Source: Turbatrix aceti | Lineage: Eukaryota > Nematoda > Chromadorea > Rhabditida > Panagrolaimidae | NCBI GenBank assembly: GCA_963969345.1 | Contig: OZ017769.1 | Location: 10,481,725 to 10,545,724 of the forward strand | Direction of reading: 5' to 3' | Length of the DNA: 64,000 nt | Shown: one piece after another, positions 37,248-49,300 of the stretch | Position numbering within the stretch: the first letter of the stretch is position 1 | How the letters are laid out: each line of letters begins with the position of its first letter | Made by a program: the position numbers and the translations under genes | Notes under the pieces: model-generated | Seen by the model: the letters and a program-made list of their open reading frames with translations, nothing else | Told to the model about the DNA's origin: nothing | The model's database searches: none

Positions 37248-37917
37248 TTAACGTGTTTTGATCACGTTACGCGCATTTTTTGTGCATTGGTGTTTTTTTT
37301 GTATTATTTTTTGCAGAAAATAAAGGGAGGGGGGACACCCCGAAACTCCTTTTTTCCTAATGGCGAATCGAGAAAATCGGACTTTGGGAACTTCAAATGC
37401 AAAACTTTTAAAAACTTGATTACGTGATTCAGCGAGAACAAAACACATGTAAACGAGAAGAAAGCCTCAAAACGTTTTTAAAAAATTTTTAATATACACT
37501 GGTTGAAAAACAAATTTCACTGAAATTTGAAATGTTACCGTATCGAAGTACAACTTTCAACTTCAAAATATCGTGTATGGAATTTAGGAATGGATATTCC
37601 ATAAAAATTAAATTTGAACACTGAAAATTTCGAGTTATTTTATGGGGTAACCCGAAACTCGAATATCTGGTCGAGTTTTCAGGTCGGATAACACGAATTT
37701 TTGGGTACCCGACTACACTGGCAACAATACTATTAACTACCAAACTTTAATTCAGATTGTCTGTGCCCCGTGCCAAGCATTTCAACCGAAATAAACGAAA
37801 TTTCAAAACATTTTATATCATATTACCAAAAATACAAAAAATATCAAACATCAAAAAAATAAAGCAATTACAACAATTTGTTGATGAATAAACAAAAAAA
37901 AATGTTCCAAAAATGCA
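37248..37917. other. Intergenic spacer
   Basis: AT-rich sequence between element C and the 3' end of the inverted gene copy. Nothing recognisable. Confidence 0.5.
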
Positions 37918-38830
37918 TCAAACGACTACCATGCGAGGGATGCTTTCCCGCAGTTCCACCAACTTGTTCTTGAAGCTTTCAGGAAAATTGATGTCGTCAC
38001 GGTAAAAAGAAATCACCGTTTTGGAGCATCGAAAATGCGGCTGAAAGTGGTAAAAATTAGTAAAATGGCGCATGATAAAGAGTAACCTACCCTGTACAAA
38101 GCACAGACCGCTTCGATGTCCAAACTGGGGTCCAGGTTGTGCAACCCGAACAAGTCGTACGTCCGACCGTCGGTGGCGTCCAGGAACGCGGCAACGTCCT
38201 CGGCCTTGATCTTCAAATCTTTTATTTTTACCCTGAAAAATAGGAAATTAATTCAAAATCCAATTTGGACCAAAAAACTCACGAAAAGATGTTTGCGTTG
38301 GCGAAGTACGGCACGAGCTCGGAGAACGTGGGGGTCGGGGTGATGGAGCAGTCGCCGATGTAGATCTCGCTCGGCGCGTACCTGAAGAGCTGGTCGAACT
38401 GCCGCGCGGTGAACGGCAGTCCGCCAATGGTCACCATCGTTGGGGCCCATCCTGAGATGTGCTGCATGCAGGAGGCCAGGTTTTTCGCCAGAAAGATGTT
38501 CTCCTTTTCCTTTTCAGCCTCCGTCTCCGCCTTTGCGCCCCGATCGTTGTGGTGGATGAAGACGGATCGGGGGTTGAGCAGCGCCAGGCCGAAGGGGAGG
38601 ATCTGCTTGGGGGTCGAGTGGCGGTGGAGACAGTAGTGGATCCTGATCTCGTACTTGGTGATCAGGATCCGGACTTCAGAAACCGAAATGCCTCGAAGCC
38701 GGGTGACGAGGCGGTTGAGGGGCCGTTGGCGGTAGAGCGTCTGGCACACGTCCCAAGGGGCCGAGTTGATCACCTGGCCCCCGACCAGCTGATCCAGGTT
38801 CTTGAAGTTGACTTCGAAGTTGGCGGCCAT
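37918..38830 (-). CDS. Uncharacterised nematode protein, copy 2 of an inverted gene pair
   Basis: Exons 38830-38283, 38232-38091 and 38040-37918 (phases 2 and 0) encode 270 residues. The product matches copy 1 (27220-28135) for residues 1 to about 244 without a visible difference, then changes completely: it ends DDINFPESFKNKLVELRESI PRMVVV instead of the copy 1 tail. Both tails have similar length and character (acidic start, Lys/Glu helix, IPR near the end), so they are diverged homologues rather than a random fusion. No signal peptide or membrane segment. Function unknown; the same remarks on a possible F-box-associated-like fold apply. Confidence 0.75.
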
Positions 38831-39136
38831 TGCGCATACAGGTGAACCAGTTGAAGCAAGAGTGAATTGAACGAATGAACAACAACGGCGGGGACGCGGT
38901 AGCTGCCGTACTCCGAGTTTGACACCTACTAAAGTAGGCACAACGCACATGCATGCGCTTGCTGCAGTCGACTGACCTCCTTTTCGAGGAGCTTGGAAGT
39001 CTGTTGGGAGAAGGTGGTTCCCGGATGTGTGAACTGGGAACATTTTTAAACGCAGGGTGGAGTTTGTCGTAATTATGTCTTTCATATGTTTTTAAAAGTG
39101 GATTTGACTACGGTAAAAACCACACCAAAAATACGG
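37997..39136 (-). repeat. Right arm of 1.14-kb inverted duplication
   Basis: Inverted copy of 26913-28053. The few differences seen are in the 5' flank, such as Phe for Ile and Pro for Ser if that flank is translated. Confidence 0.9.
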
Positions 39137-39511
39137 TAAATGCATTATTTTTTGTTAACTGAAAAAATGCGTTTTTTGATATGTTTTTTACGATATTTTA
39201 ATGAAAAAGTAACAAAAAACAGTTTTTTTTGAAAATTAGCGTCACTGCAATTGTTACTCTGGTTACTGTAATTTTTTATCGTTTTTACGACGCTTTTTTA
39301 CTTGTTTTGCAAATCCATTTTTTTCAACACAAATTTTTCTCGGTAACAAAATCACACCCCTCGCAAACAATGGGGTCGCTTTACGATCAAAAACTAATTA
39401 TTGAAATACAACCATAACAAACAAAAACAAAACTCAACAACATCAACCAGTGGCAGAAGAGAACAGAAAGAAAAATATACCACAGTCAGTCAGGAATGCG
39501 GACGGTCATTT

Positions 39512-41649
39512 TCATTCCTCGTCGTCATCGTCGCTTTCCTGCTTGACAGCCTTCTTCGATTTTGACTTTTTGGGCTTCTTCTCGACGACTTCTTCCATTT
39601 CTTCGTCCTCTGCGCCGTTCTGGTTTTCTTCCTCGTCGTCGTGGTGCTCGACCTTGAGTTTCTTGGCTGGCTTGCCGTTGGTCTCCTCACCGTCCGTCTT
39701 TCGCTTCTTGACCACCTTGACATCCTCGCTGTCGTCGTAGGAGAGGACTTCGCTGAAAAAAACATTGGGTTAGAATTTTATAAATTTCATTGGAAACCAA
39801 CCTCTTGACCTTGAAGTCTTTCTTGCCCTTCTTGAAGCCTCCGACGTGAGATTTGGGCTTTTCAGCGATCTTGAGCGCCCTCTCGAGGTTCGCTCGCGCT
39901 TCGATGCCGACGTCGTTACCGATGGATTCATCGCGCATGGCGTCGATGCGGGTCGAAAGCGAGACCTTGGCAGCCAGCTTTCTGGCCATCTTACCCTTGA
40001 TCTTGGCATCGGCCTGGGCCACCAGCTGGGCGTGATAGATGATACCGTACTTGGGAGTCGCGGATTTCGTCTTGAGAGCACGGAAGAGAGCCTTCTCGGC
40101 GCCGAGGATCTGAACGGTCGAAGCGGGGTACTTGGCAAGGTTGATGAGAGATCCAGCACGAGCAATCAGTCGCGCACCAATGAGTTCACCGAGGAGAACC
40201 GTCAGGTTGGGGGCGAGAGCGCTCATTCTGTTTTTGAGGTATTCGGCGAGTTGGGTACGGTAATCGTACATCTCGACAACCTGGTCGCAGAGTTGGCCGA
40301 TGAGGAGGACGTCAATTTCGGAGATATCGGTACCCATGCTGATTTCGGCTTCTTCCTTTACTTTTTCGGCGAGTTCTTCGGTCAGGATGGTACTGAGATC
40401 GACGGTAGCGGCGTTTTGCTTGTTTCCGATAGCTCGAACGGTCTGGAAACAAGGAACAAGAGTTTTTGGGACAAAAAACGTAAACAATAATACAACGTTA
40501 AAAGCTTGTTATGAATGCTATAAAAGTTCTTTTTAGCCAATGTTTTTCCGGTAAAAAAAGTCCATTATATAAAAAAACATTTGTGCCTCCTAACATCTGG
40601 TCTAATGATAACTAACCACTGAGTAATGGTGAAATAATAATAATAATAAAAAAACAAAAAATTAAAAATAAAAATAACCAAAAGCTGGTCGATAAATGTT
40701 ATTACTCATTACGATTAAATAAAAAGTAACAAAATCTGAACAAAAAGCGTTATTTTCTGGGGTAAAAAATTATAATGTCATAAAAATTTTAAAAAAAATC
40801 AACAAAAAATAATTACTCACCCTAGCATAAATTCCGTGATCAGGAATAATTTTTCCAAGTTCCGGAAAATGCCAGCCATACCACTCTCGCAGACGCATGG
40901 AGTAGTTGTTGAGTTCCTTATCGACGTCATCAATCAGGGAAACAGCCTGCACAATCATAGTATCGAGTTTCTCAGGATTAAACTTGACACGATACCGTCC
41001 AAGTGAATGTGAGAGCGCGAGACGCATGGCATCGAGTTCTGGTTTGTAGTCGGCGAGAAGGCTGTCATGGTGGGTACGAATGACGCGGAAGAGCTCGTTC
41101 GTCGACGTGTTGTTGACGCACTTGATCGAGAGCATCTCCTTGATCGAAGACGCGAGTTTGGCATCACCAACCGCGAGTTCTTCGCCGTCGGTTGCCTTGC
41201 TTTTCAGAAGTTTCTTTAGCGTCTTGGGAACCTTCGCATCCGTGACGTCGGCAATGTTGCTCAGGGCATCGGCTGTTGACTTGAATGATTTGAAGGAAAC
41301 CAGTTGTAGGCTAAAAAAGAGAAAAAAAAATAGTCGACATTGACAAAACGTTGAAAATAGCGATTTTAGTGCTAAAAATAATCAAAACTGCATGTTTTTA
41401 ACCAGATACCATTCAAAAGGCATAAAAAACCAAAAAAGAACAACAGAGAATCAAAAGTAACAAAAAACATGAAAAATGCATAAAAAAACTCCCAAAAAAG
41501 CACCGGAAACCCCCATAAAAAACTCACTTCTCCTCAGCCTTTTCTGCAGTCTTGAATTCATCCCAGATAGCTTCAGCATCCTCCAGCTTGTTGTCATCGA
41601 GAAGCTTGAAGAGGGCATAGCCAGCTGCGGTTTCGTAGAGAACATACAT
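39512..41649 (-). CDS. nol-58: Nucleolar box C/D snoRNP core protein NOP58
   Basis: NOP58 binds box C/D snoRNAs with NOP56, fibrillarin and SNU13 and supports 2'-O-methylation and processing of rRNA in the nucleolus. Exons 41649-41528, 41310-40821, 40442-39802 and 39752-39512 (phases 2,0,2) give 497 residues, the normal length. Order of domains: N-terminal domain (MYVLYETAAGYALFKLLDD), NOSIC coiled coil (LREWYGWHFPELGKII), the Nop RNA/protein-binding domain (GARLIARAGSLINLAKYPAS, GAEKALFRALK, TPKYGIIYHAQLV), then a Lys/Glu/Asp tail (KKPKKSKSKKAVKQ, ending DDDDEE). The gly/ala order and GAEKALF are typical of NOP58 rather than NOP56. The ATG lies 19 nt after TTTTGCAG (41669-41668). It is divergent from ctn-1. 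Intron 2 carries a retroposon tail. Confidence 0.96.
40578..40655 (+). repeat. SINE-like 3' tail in nol-58 intron
   Basis: About 60 bp (CATTTGTGCCTCCTAACATC ... CTGAGTAATGGTG) followed by AAATAATAATAATAATAA. The same 60 bp occurs inverted at 45297-45355 in a ctn-1 intron, there followed by AAATAAATAAAT. A conserved 3' end plus variable short tandem tail is typical of LINE-mobilised retroposons. Confidence 0.6.
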
Positions 41650-41699
41650 GTTCACTATACAGAGATCCTGCAAAACAACGCGACTAGTCTTTTCACAAC

Positions 41700-43250
41700 C
41701 GCTTGACAGTCAAATCGATACACCACGACACAAGAGAGCCAAACAAGGATCAAAGATCAGGTAAAAGGCAGAAACGATAGCTCAGAAACTCCCAAAAGGA
41801 GAAGGAACGTTCGAAGAACCGAAAAAAACTGTGAAAAGCGATAAACAACGACAAAAAAAGTGCACACGCACAGTAGGTGGGATTTTCGTTAGAAGAACCC
41901 CGCGAGTTGTAAAATTGCAAGAATACGCACGCGCTTGGATAAAAGTAAGCTTATTTGCTCGCAGTGTGCCAAAAATTTCTTTTTTTCTAGTCTGTTCAGA
42001 GTTGTTCAATTCGACAATTTTCAGCGCTCGCTCTGCTCGCGTTCTTTGAGCAATTCAACTTTCCGTGCTCGCTCTGCTCATGCTCTTTGAGTTCCTAAAA
42101 TTTTCGCGCTCGCTCCGCTCGCGCTCTTTTATTCTCAGATCCTCTGCTCTTGCTCTGCTCACGCTCGTGAGTTGAGCAAGAGCGAGCAATGAGCGAACAT
42201 GGCTCACACAAAAAAATGTGAATTTTGAGTCACAAATTCAGTCCCTCACGAAAAGAAAGACTGCGTATTGCTTGGAGATACCCCCAACATCGTGTTTTTG
42301 ATCGAAACTACCAGTATTTTAATATTTGTAGCACTAAATTTATAGTGAGCAGTGCTCATTTTAAAAATTTCTTTTGCTCGCTCTGCTCGCGCTCTTTGAG
42401 CAATTCAATTTTTCGTGCTCGCTCTGCTCACGCTCATTGAGCACTCCAATTTTTCGCGCTCGCTCCGCTCGCGCTCGTGAGCTGAGCAGGAGCGAGCAGT
42501 GAGCAGGAGCAATTTGGTGAGCATCAAACAACTCTGAGTCTGTTGTCTCTTTTGCTGCCAACTCTGGGTCGGGTTGGAGGCACTCATTTCGTCGTCACTC
42601 AAAACAGTTGTCTGGCTGCCCGCGGCGGCGGCGGCAGCAGTTGCAGCGTGCCTTTTGGCCTTGCATTTATTTTCCGTTTCGACTGCTGCCAATGTACAAT
42701 GCTCTTTTTTGTGCTCATTATACTCGTCAAAAGATTATTATTGTGTCGCAGGCATACATGCAGGCAGGCAGGATGGACTGGGAGTAGAAGTATTTAGATT
42801 GATTGCTTTTTTTTATTTTTGAGTGGCATTTTTTACCGCCACCGCTGCCAGTCAACTGTCGTGACTGACGCTGCTTTCTTTTCTTCTTCCTCCTTGTTTT
42901 ATCCAGCCGCGCCTCAGGCCAGTAAAAAAGTAACATTTAACTGATGCTCGATTTTGATCTGGTTTTTCCCTTTGAAAAACTTAAAAAAAAGAACTGATTT
43001 GTCAATTTTTAATCGGATTTACCTCCTTCTTTCCTGCGTCTGTTAATCGATTTGACAAATTGACTAAATTTTACCGAACGCGAACGTCGCCTCGTGTCAC
43101 TGTTCGCGATTCGTCAGCAACACGCGCCTCCGGATGGGGTGCAGCAGTTGCACCTGCCCTGGCGCGATAATTCACACTGCTACGAAGCACTCATCGATTG
43201 ACACGCTTTGATAAAACTGAAGTACATAAAATAATAACTGGGGACCGATT
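41700..43250. other. Bidirectional upstream region between nol-58 and ctn-1
   Basis: Contains the GCTC-rich minisatellite described separately, a GC-rich (GCGGCG) patch near 42620-42645, and AT-rich sequence. No gene supported; presumed promoters of both flanking genes. Confidence 0.5.
42024..42515. repeat. GCTCGCTCTGCTC minisatellite, two clusters
   Basis: Units such as GCTCGCTCTGCTCGCGCTCT, spaced by TTGAGCAATTCAATTTT, repeat at 42024-42195 and 42370-42515. Each cluster ends with the inverted motif (GAGCAAGAGCGAGCAATGAGC), so each can fold on itself. Confidence 0.7.
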
Positions 43251-43306
43251 TCAGGCCAACACAAAGTCACCAGATTGATTTTGTGCCTTTTTTCTTTTCT
43301 CCCGTC

Positions 43307-46300
43307 ATGGAAGCAATTCCACCTGCTTCTACCGGTGGCGGATTTGTCTTTGATCCAAGAAATCTGGAAATTAAGACTAAATCTGTCGAACAGACTCTTG
43401 TACCACTTGTTACACAGGTAAGAAGGTGGGAAATGGAATGAAAATGGGGAAAAGTTACAAAAAGAACTGGTTTTATAACGAACGATCAATGTAAAAAATA
43501 TATCGTAACCTTGAATGCTATACTTTGGGTACTGTCATTTCTGTTGAAAAAAATATTATTTTTTGATACGTTTTTTTACGATTTTTTTCTATAACAATAA
43601 CAAAAAAACAGGTTTTCTGAAAGTTATCGTTACTTCAATTTATTATTCCGGTTACTGTTGCTTTTATCCCGAGGCGAAATTACATCTTTGGTATCGTTTA
43701 CTTTATTTTTACGATACTTTTTTCGTTTCTTCACATTTTGATCGTAAATCCATACATATCTTCTTTTCTAATGTATATAGCTCGTTTTACGACACTGATA
43801 TGAGTTGAATAATGTTTTCAGTTTTTAGTCGTAAAATCATATTTTTTTGTTCCCTGCTGGATTATTTTTGAATTTTTTTTCCAGATTTCAACACTGGTAA
43901 ACTTCAAAGACAATGTTATCGCCGGTAACAAGCCGAAGAGTGAACGGGCTCTCCGGGCTGCCATGAAGGTTGGTTTTTATGGGTACTTGGCAAATTTTTA
44001 TTGACACCAGATTGCTTCAGATCGGAACCGCACTTGCAGCTGCTGTGGAGCGATTTGCAACCGTCGGCGAAGCGATCGCTGATGAAAATCCCGATATTCA
44101 ACCGGAAATGTACGATGCATGCAGTGAAGCCAGAATTGCAGGTTTGTAGGTCTAAAAAATTATTTTTTGAAAAAACTGCGTTTTACGAAAAACGTTCTTC
44201 TGATTTCAAATTAAGTAATCAGAAAGGGATAACTTGTCAAACGCGGCAATCGAAAAAAAATACTCGATTTCGATTAAAAAAATGTTCTAAGATTTTCAAA
44301 GGTGGTCTAGAAATATTTTCTTTTAAAAAACTTTTAAAAAAGTTTCAAAATTCGTGTCGAAAAACGTCTTTAATTTTACGATCGAATCCAAAAGTAACAA
44401 AATCAAGGAGTTTGTTTGCATAGATCGGTTGCTTTTGCAGGATCCCAGCTAGAAGGCCTCAATAGTGCTCTCATCGAAACCGGCGAACTCAATGGCATCG
44501 GTGTTGACAAATCCCAGCTCGTTCGAGTATCTCGATCGCTTCTTTCGAGCGTAACGCGAGTCCTTCTTCTCGCAGACCGTGTCGTCGTGAAGAACATCCT
44601 TCGTGCCGAAGACAAAATTGCCTACTCCCTAACAAAACTTGAAAATACCGCTAATTTTACGGAATTTGTCAAAATTTTTACCGAATTTGGCGGAGAAATG
44701 GTCCAACTCGCCCATCGAACCGGTGAGCGTCAACACGATCTCAAGTCGGAAAAACGCAAGGCACAAATTATCGTGGCACGAAGTGCCCTCGAGAGAATGA
44801 CAATGCTGCTGCTGACGTCGTCAAAAACACTTCTACGGCATCCGGAAAGCAAGTCAGCGAGGCAGTGTCGAGATGGAGTTTTTCATCAAATTCGTCAGTC
44901 ACTCCAGCTCATTGCTATCTGCATCGGCGATGGCATTATGCCCATTGAGGGGAATAGATATGCCTCTGATAATGATCCACATATTGGACCACTCGATATT
45001 GGCATCCAGTTGACGGCTAATGTTAGCATCAAACAGCTTATGGTTAGTTTTTTTGGGGGGTAAAAAGTACGAAAAATGGTGAAAAAGGATTGAAATTGGG
45101 GTTGAAATTGAAGCGAAAGAAACTTACTTTCAAACTCTCGAACGGAAAACAAACTTTTGCTTCAAAAGTCGTTTTCAAAGTTTTTTTCGTATTACGTTTA
45201 AAAATACATAAATTCATTTTTGATCCTGTTTTGTTCAAAATTTCAATTTTAAACAAAAAATTTTAAACCAGCTTTAAAATATTTATTTATTTATTTATTT
45301 CACCATTACTCAGTGGTTAGTTATCATTAGACCAGATGTTAGGAGGCACAAATGATGTCCACGTAGGTGTAAATGTCTCGATTCGTTTTGGTCGCGACTT
45401 TAAAATATATCGAAACATATTTTTTAACCATTTTTTAGGAAATGCTAGAAATGGTTCGCATGACGGCAGCGATTGGTCCGAGCACCCGTGAACGACTCGT
45501 TGCCGCCCTTTCATCTCTCTGCGAGATGACCCAGGATTTCACAGAGTCATCGTTCACTCTGAATCATCACAGAGAACAGATTCTGGACTTTCTCGAGGAA
45601 TGTCGCTTTGAAATGAGCAATTTGATATCATCGGATGGCGGCATGACCGTTTCCGGAGAACGTAACGGAGGTGGTCTGCCGGCCAACGGACAGCCGGGGA
45701 GCGAATCCAACGAACAGGGTTCTGATTCCTTCGAAGTGACAGTTGAGAGACTCAATCGACGACTCAAGGATCTCCAGCGTCAGCTGCAACTCGTTGCCAT
45801 GGATCAGGTGTCGTCGATTTTTCGAACGAGTGAGGATCAGACAATTTTGTCGTCGATCAAGACTTGCTCCATTTCTGGAGACATTGACGGAGTTGAAAAG
45901 TTTTTGGACAAGTTCCGACAGCATGGCGAGCATGTCCAGGATGTCTGCAGGCTACTGCATCATATTTCCATGACCGACGCCCTACACGTGGCCACTGGAC
46001 ACGCGGAAAGGAATCTCAGGGCTCTGGCTCCGCTGACACTTTTGTCCGGACAAACCCTCTGCCTCCACCCGTCTTCGAGAATCGCCAGGGAGAACCTGGA
46101 GGTCTTCTGTGATACCTGGGCCCAGAATATCAATGACCTGAGCAAGTTGGCCAAGGAATTGGACGCAGCGGCTTCTGGAAGGATCGCTGCGGAGAAACAA
46201 GCCTACATGTCACTGCCGAGACCAGGAGTAAGTTACCTTCCACGGAGTCTTGCCGAGGCGCTTTCGTTGTCGTTGTCCCGTGTCAATATGACTCTGTCTT

Positions 46301-49300
46301 CATCGTCGTCGATATTGTGTCGTGAACCGGAGCCTACGCTGCTGAGGGGGGTCCTGGTAGAGGCTGGGAGGCTGTCGACCTCTCCACGACCCTGCAGCGC
46401 ATCTCCACACACTCTGACGACTGCTTCGTCCAGCGGGTATGGAAGTGCCGGTTGGACGACGACCAGGGAATCCCCGAGGCCATCTGCGTTTATGAGGTAC
46501 CAAAGTCAGAGGACAGAAGAGCTCCTCACAAGGGTGGCACAATCTCCCGTACCTCCTCCTCCACCGCCGCATAGACCACCACCACCGCCACCTGGAGCAG
46601 CGGCGAGGAATAGAAAGTATGAAGAAATTGATCGAATGATGGCAAAACTCGAAAAACAGGCCGCAGGAATGCTGGAATTGCTGTCGATGGAAGAACAACG
46701 ACTCGATACGGTGGAGCAGAAGTCAACTCAAGTGTGAATTCGTCGGGCGTGGCTTACGTTTTGTTGATTGGGTGTGATTTGTGTTTTTGTTTGCGTGTTT
46801 CACGGTGTTGCATGGCGCTTATATAAGCGGATTGTTTATGTAAGCGGATTGCTTATATAAGCGGTACGCGTGTTTTGAAAATAACGGAAATTAAGAATTT
46901 CAAAATTGACATCAATTTCTGTTATTCTTAAAATAAGCGAGCCGCTTGTATACGCAAACCGCTTACATAAACGCGAAGGAACGCCTCACCGTATTTTTTT
47001 CTGTTATTATCATTTTTATTGGTGACGTGTATCCTCATTTGTGAAGTTTTAATTGTGTGAATTTTTTGTAAACATTTTCTGTTGTAAATATCGTAATTTT
47101 TAAAAATACATGACTATGAAAGCTGATACCATTTTTTAATCACAGAAGCACGGTACGCTAACGAAGCCTTCAAAACCGATAACACTCGATGTCGAGGATC
47201 AACAAAAAATAGCCAAAGTTGGACTCGAAATGAAATTGCTAACCGCAGAAGTCGAAGCAGAAGCCGAAAAGTGGGACGAATACGCGGAAAACAGTATTGT
47301 CAAACGGGCGAAAGCAATGTCGTCCATGTCGTACAATATGTACCTCTTTACGAAGGGTGATGGACCACTCAAGACAACGCACGACCTGTTCACCCAGGCT
47401 GAATTCTTTGCTGAACAGGCCAACAAGATGTACCGGACTGTCAGGGAGTTCGCCTTTGAGGTGGGTTTTTGTTTAACTTTATTGGAATGCTCTATTATTT
47501 ATCAAAAATGGTTAATTACGGTAGTTGAACAAAAATTCGAACAAAACTTATTGATGTATTTAGATTCTGGTTTCTTGAACGCGGAAAATGTAGCCACCGT
47601 AAAATTTGTACTGACAAAATTTATAAGAATTAAGAAAATTAAAACTAGTTAGTGATATGCAATGTGCCCGCCGCCGTCGTTGAAGATGATTGCGCCGGTG
47701 AGATAACTCGAAGTGTCTGCAGCGACAAAAAGAATTGTATCTGCTTGTTCGTAAGGCTCTGAAGATCTAGGTATCAGCGAGAATTTTTCTGCAGCTGCCT
47801 GGCGGAAAGCTTTGGCTTCGTCCTTGCTGATTCCGTGTCGTTCGGAAAAGTTGGTTTCTGTAAGACCGGGATTAACAGAGTTAACTCGAATTCCTTGCTT
47901 CGACAGTGCAACTGCAGAGTTCCTTGTCAGGTGGTCGAGTGCTGCCTTGGTCATGCTGTAGGGAATTGCCGGGGGAAAGGGTATTACGGATAGGTTGGAG
48001 CCTACATTAACAATGTTGCCCTTGGTTTTTGCCAGGTGAGGGGTGGCCAACTGGATTAAACGGTAAGGGGCGCGGACATTGACTGCGAACACCGTGTCGA
48101 AGGATTCAGGCGAGTTGGCATCTTTTCCACTTTGCGCGACTCCTGCGTTGTTGACCAGGATGTCGAGTTTTCCGAATTTAGAAACAGTTTTGCTTACCAG
48201 ACGTTCGAGGGTGTCTTCATCCTGCACGGGTCCTGGAACGATTAGAATTCGATTGGATGGAATTTTGGCTTCTTCTAGAAGATTTTTGGTTTCATTGAGA
48301 CGGTCCGTGTTTTGTCCATGGATGGTGACGGATGCGCCTTCCTTGGCAAATCGCAAAGCGACTGCTTGCCCGATTCCACTGGAAGATCCGGTTACGATGA
48401 CGACTTTTCCGGCGAACCGGTTGGGTATAACGGCTGGTGCAGGATTGATAGACATTTTTGTAAGCGAGAGAAATGATGATCGACACTGGTACTGAAGTGT
48501 TTTTCTGACACTGGGAAATGGGCTACGTAGCGGTGTTTATATAAGCGCGCTGTCACCTATAGTTTGTGTCCTTTTTGTGTCTGTGACCAAATTGTGTTCT
48601 GTTCGGGCGTTTATTTGTTCCGTGGACGATAAAAAATTTAGCAACAGACCGCCTACGTTGCACATTTATCATACACGCTGTTGTAAACCTTTTGTTGTCT
48701 TTTTGTTCTCATTTTGTGCTTGATGACAATATCTATTTCAAACTTGTTTTATTGGATAATGCAACAGTTTATTTTAAAGTTCATGATTTAAGCAAAAAAT
48801 ATTTTTTTGTTAAAAATTAGAATTCATTAGTGGTGTGCAATGCTGACGCCGCCATCGTTAAATATGATAGCTCCAGTTAGATAGCTTGAGGTATCAGCAG
48901 CGACGAAAAGAACTACCTCCGCTTGTTCGTCGGCCACAGATGGTCGTCCGATGAGCGAAGTCTTTTCCCCCACTGTCTTGCGCATAGCTTTGGCGTCGCT
49001 CTTGCTGACTCCATGCCTTTCGGCAAAGTTGGATTCTGTCAGACCGGGATTGACGGAATTCACGCGAATGCCTTGTTTTGACAGAAGAACGGCAAAGTTT
49101 CTCGTCATGTGATCTACCGCCGCCTTGGTCATGCTGTAGGGAATCGCCTGAGGGTAGGGAGCAACCGATAGCCCGGAACTGATGTTGACAATGTTGCCTT
49201 TGGATTTGGCCAGGTGGGGTGTGGCTAGCTGAATAAGCCGGTAGGGGGCGCGGACGTTGACTGCGAACACCGTGTCGAAAGATTCTGCCGAGTTGCCGTC

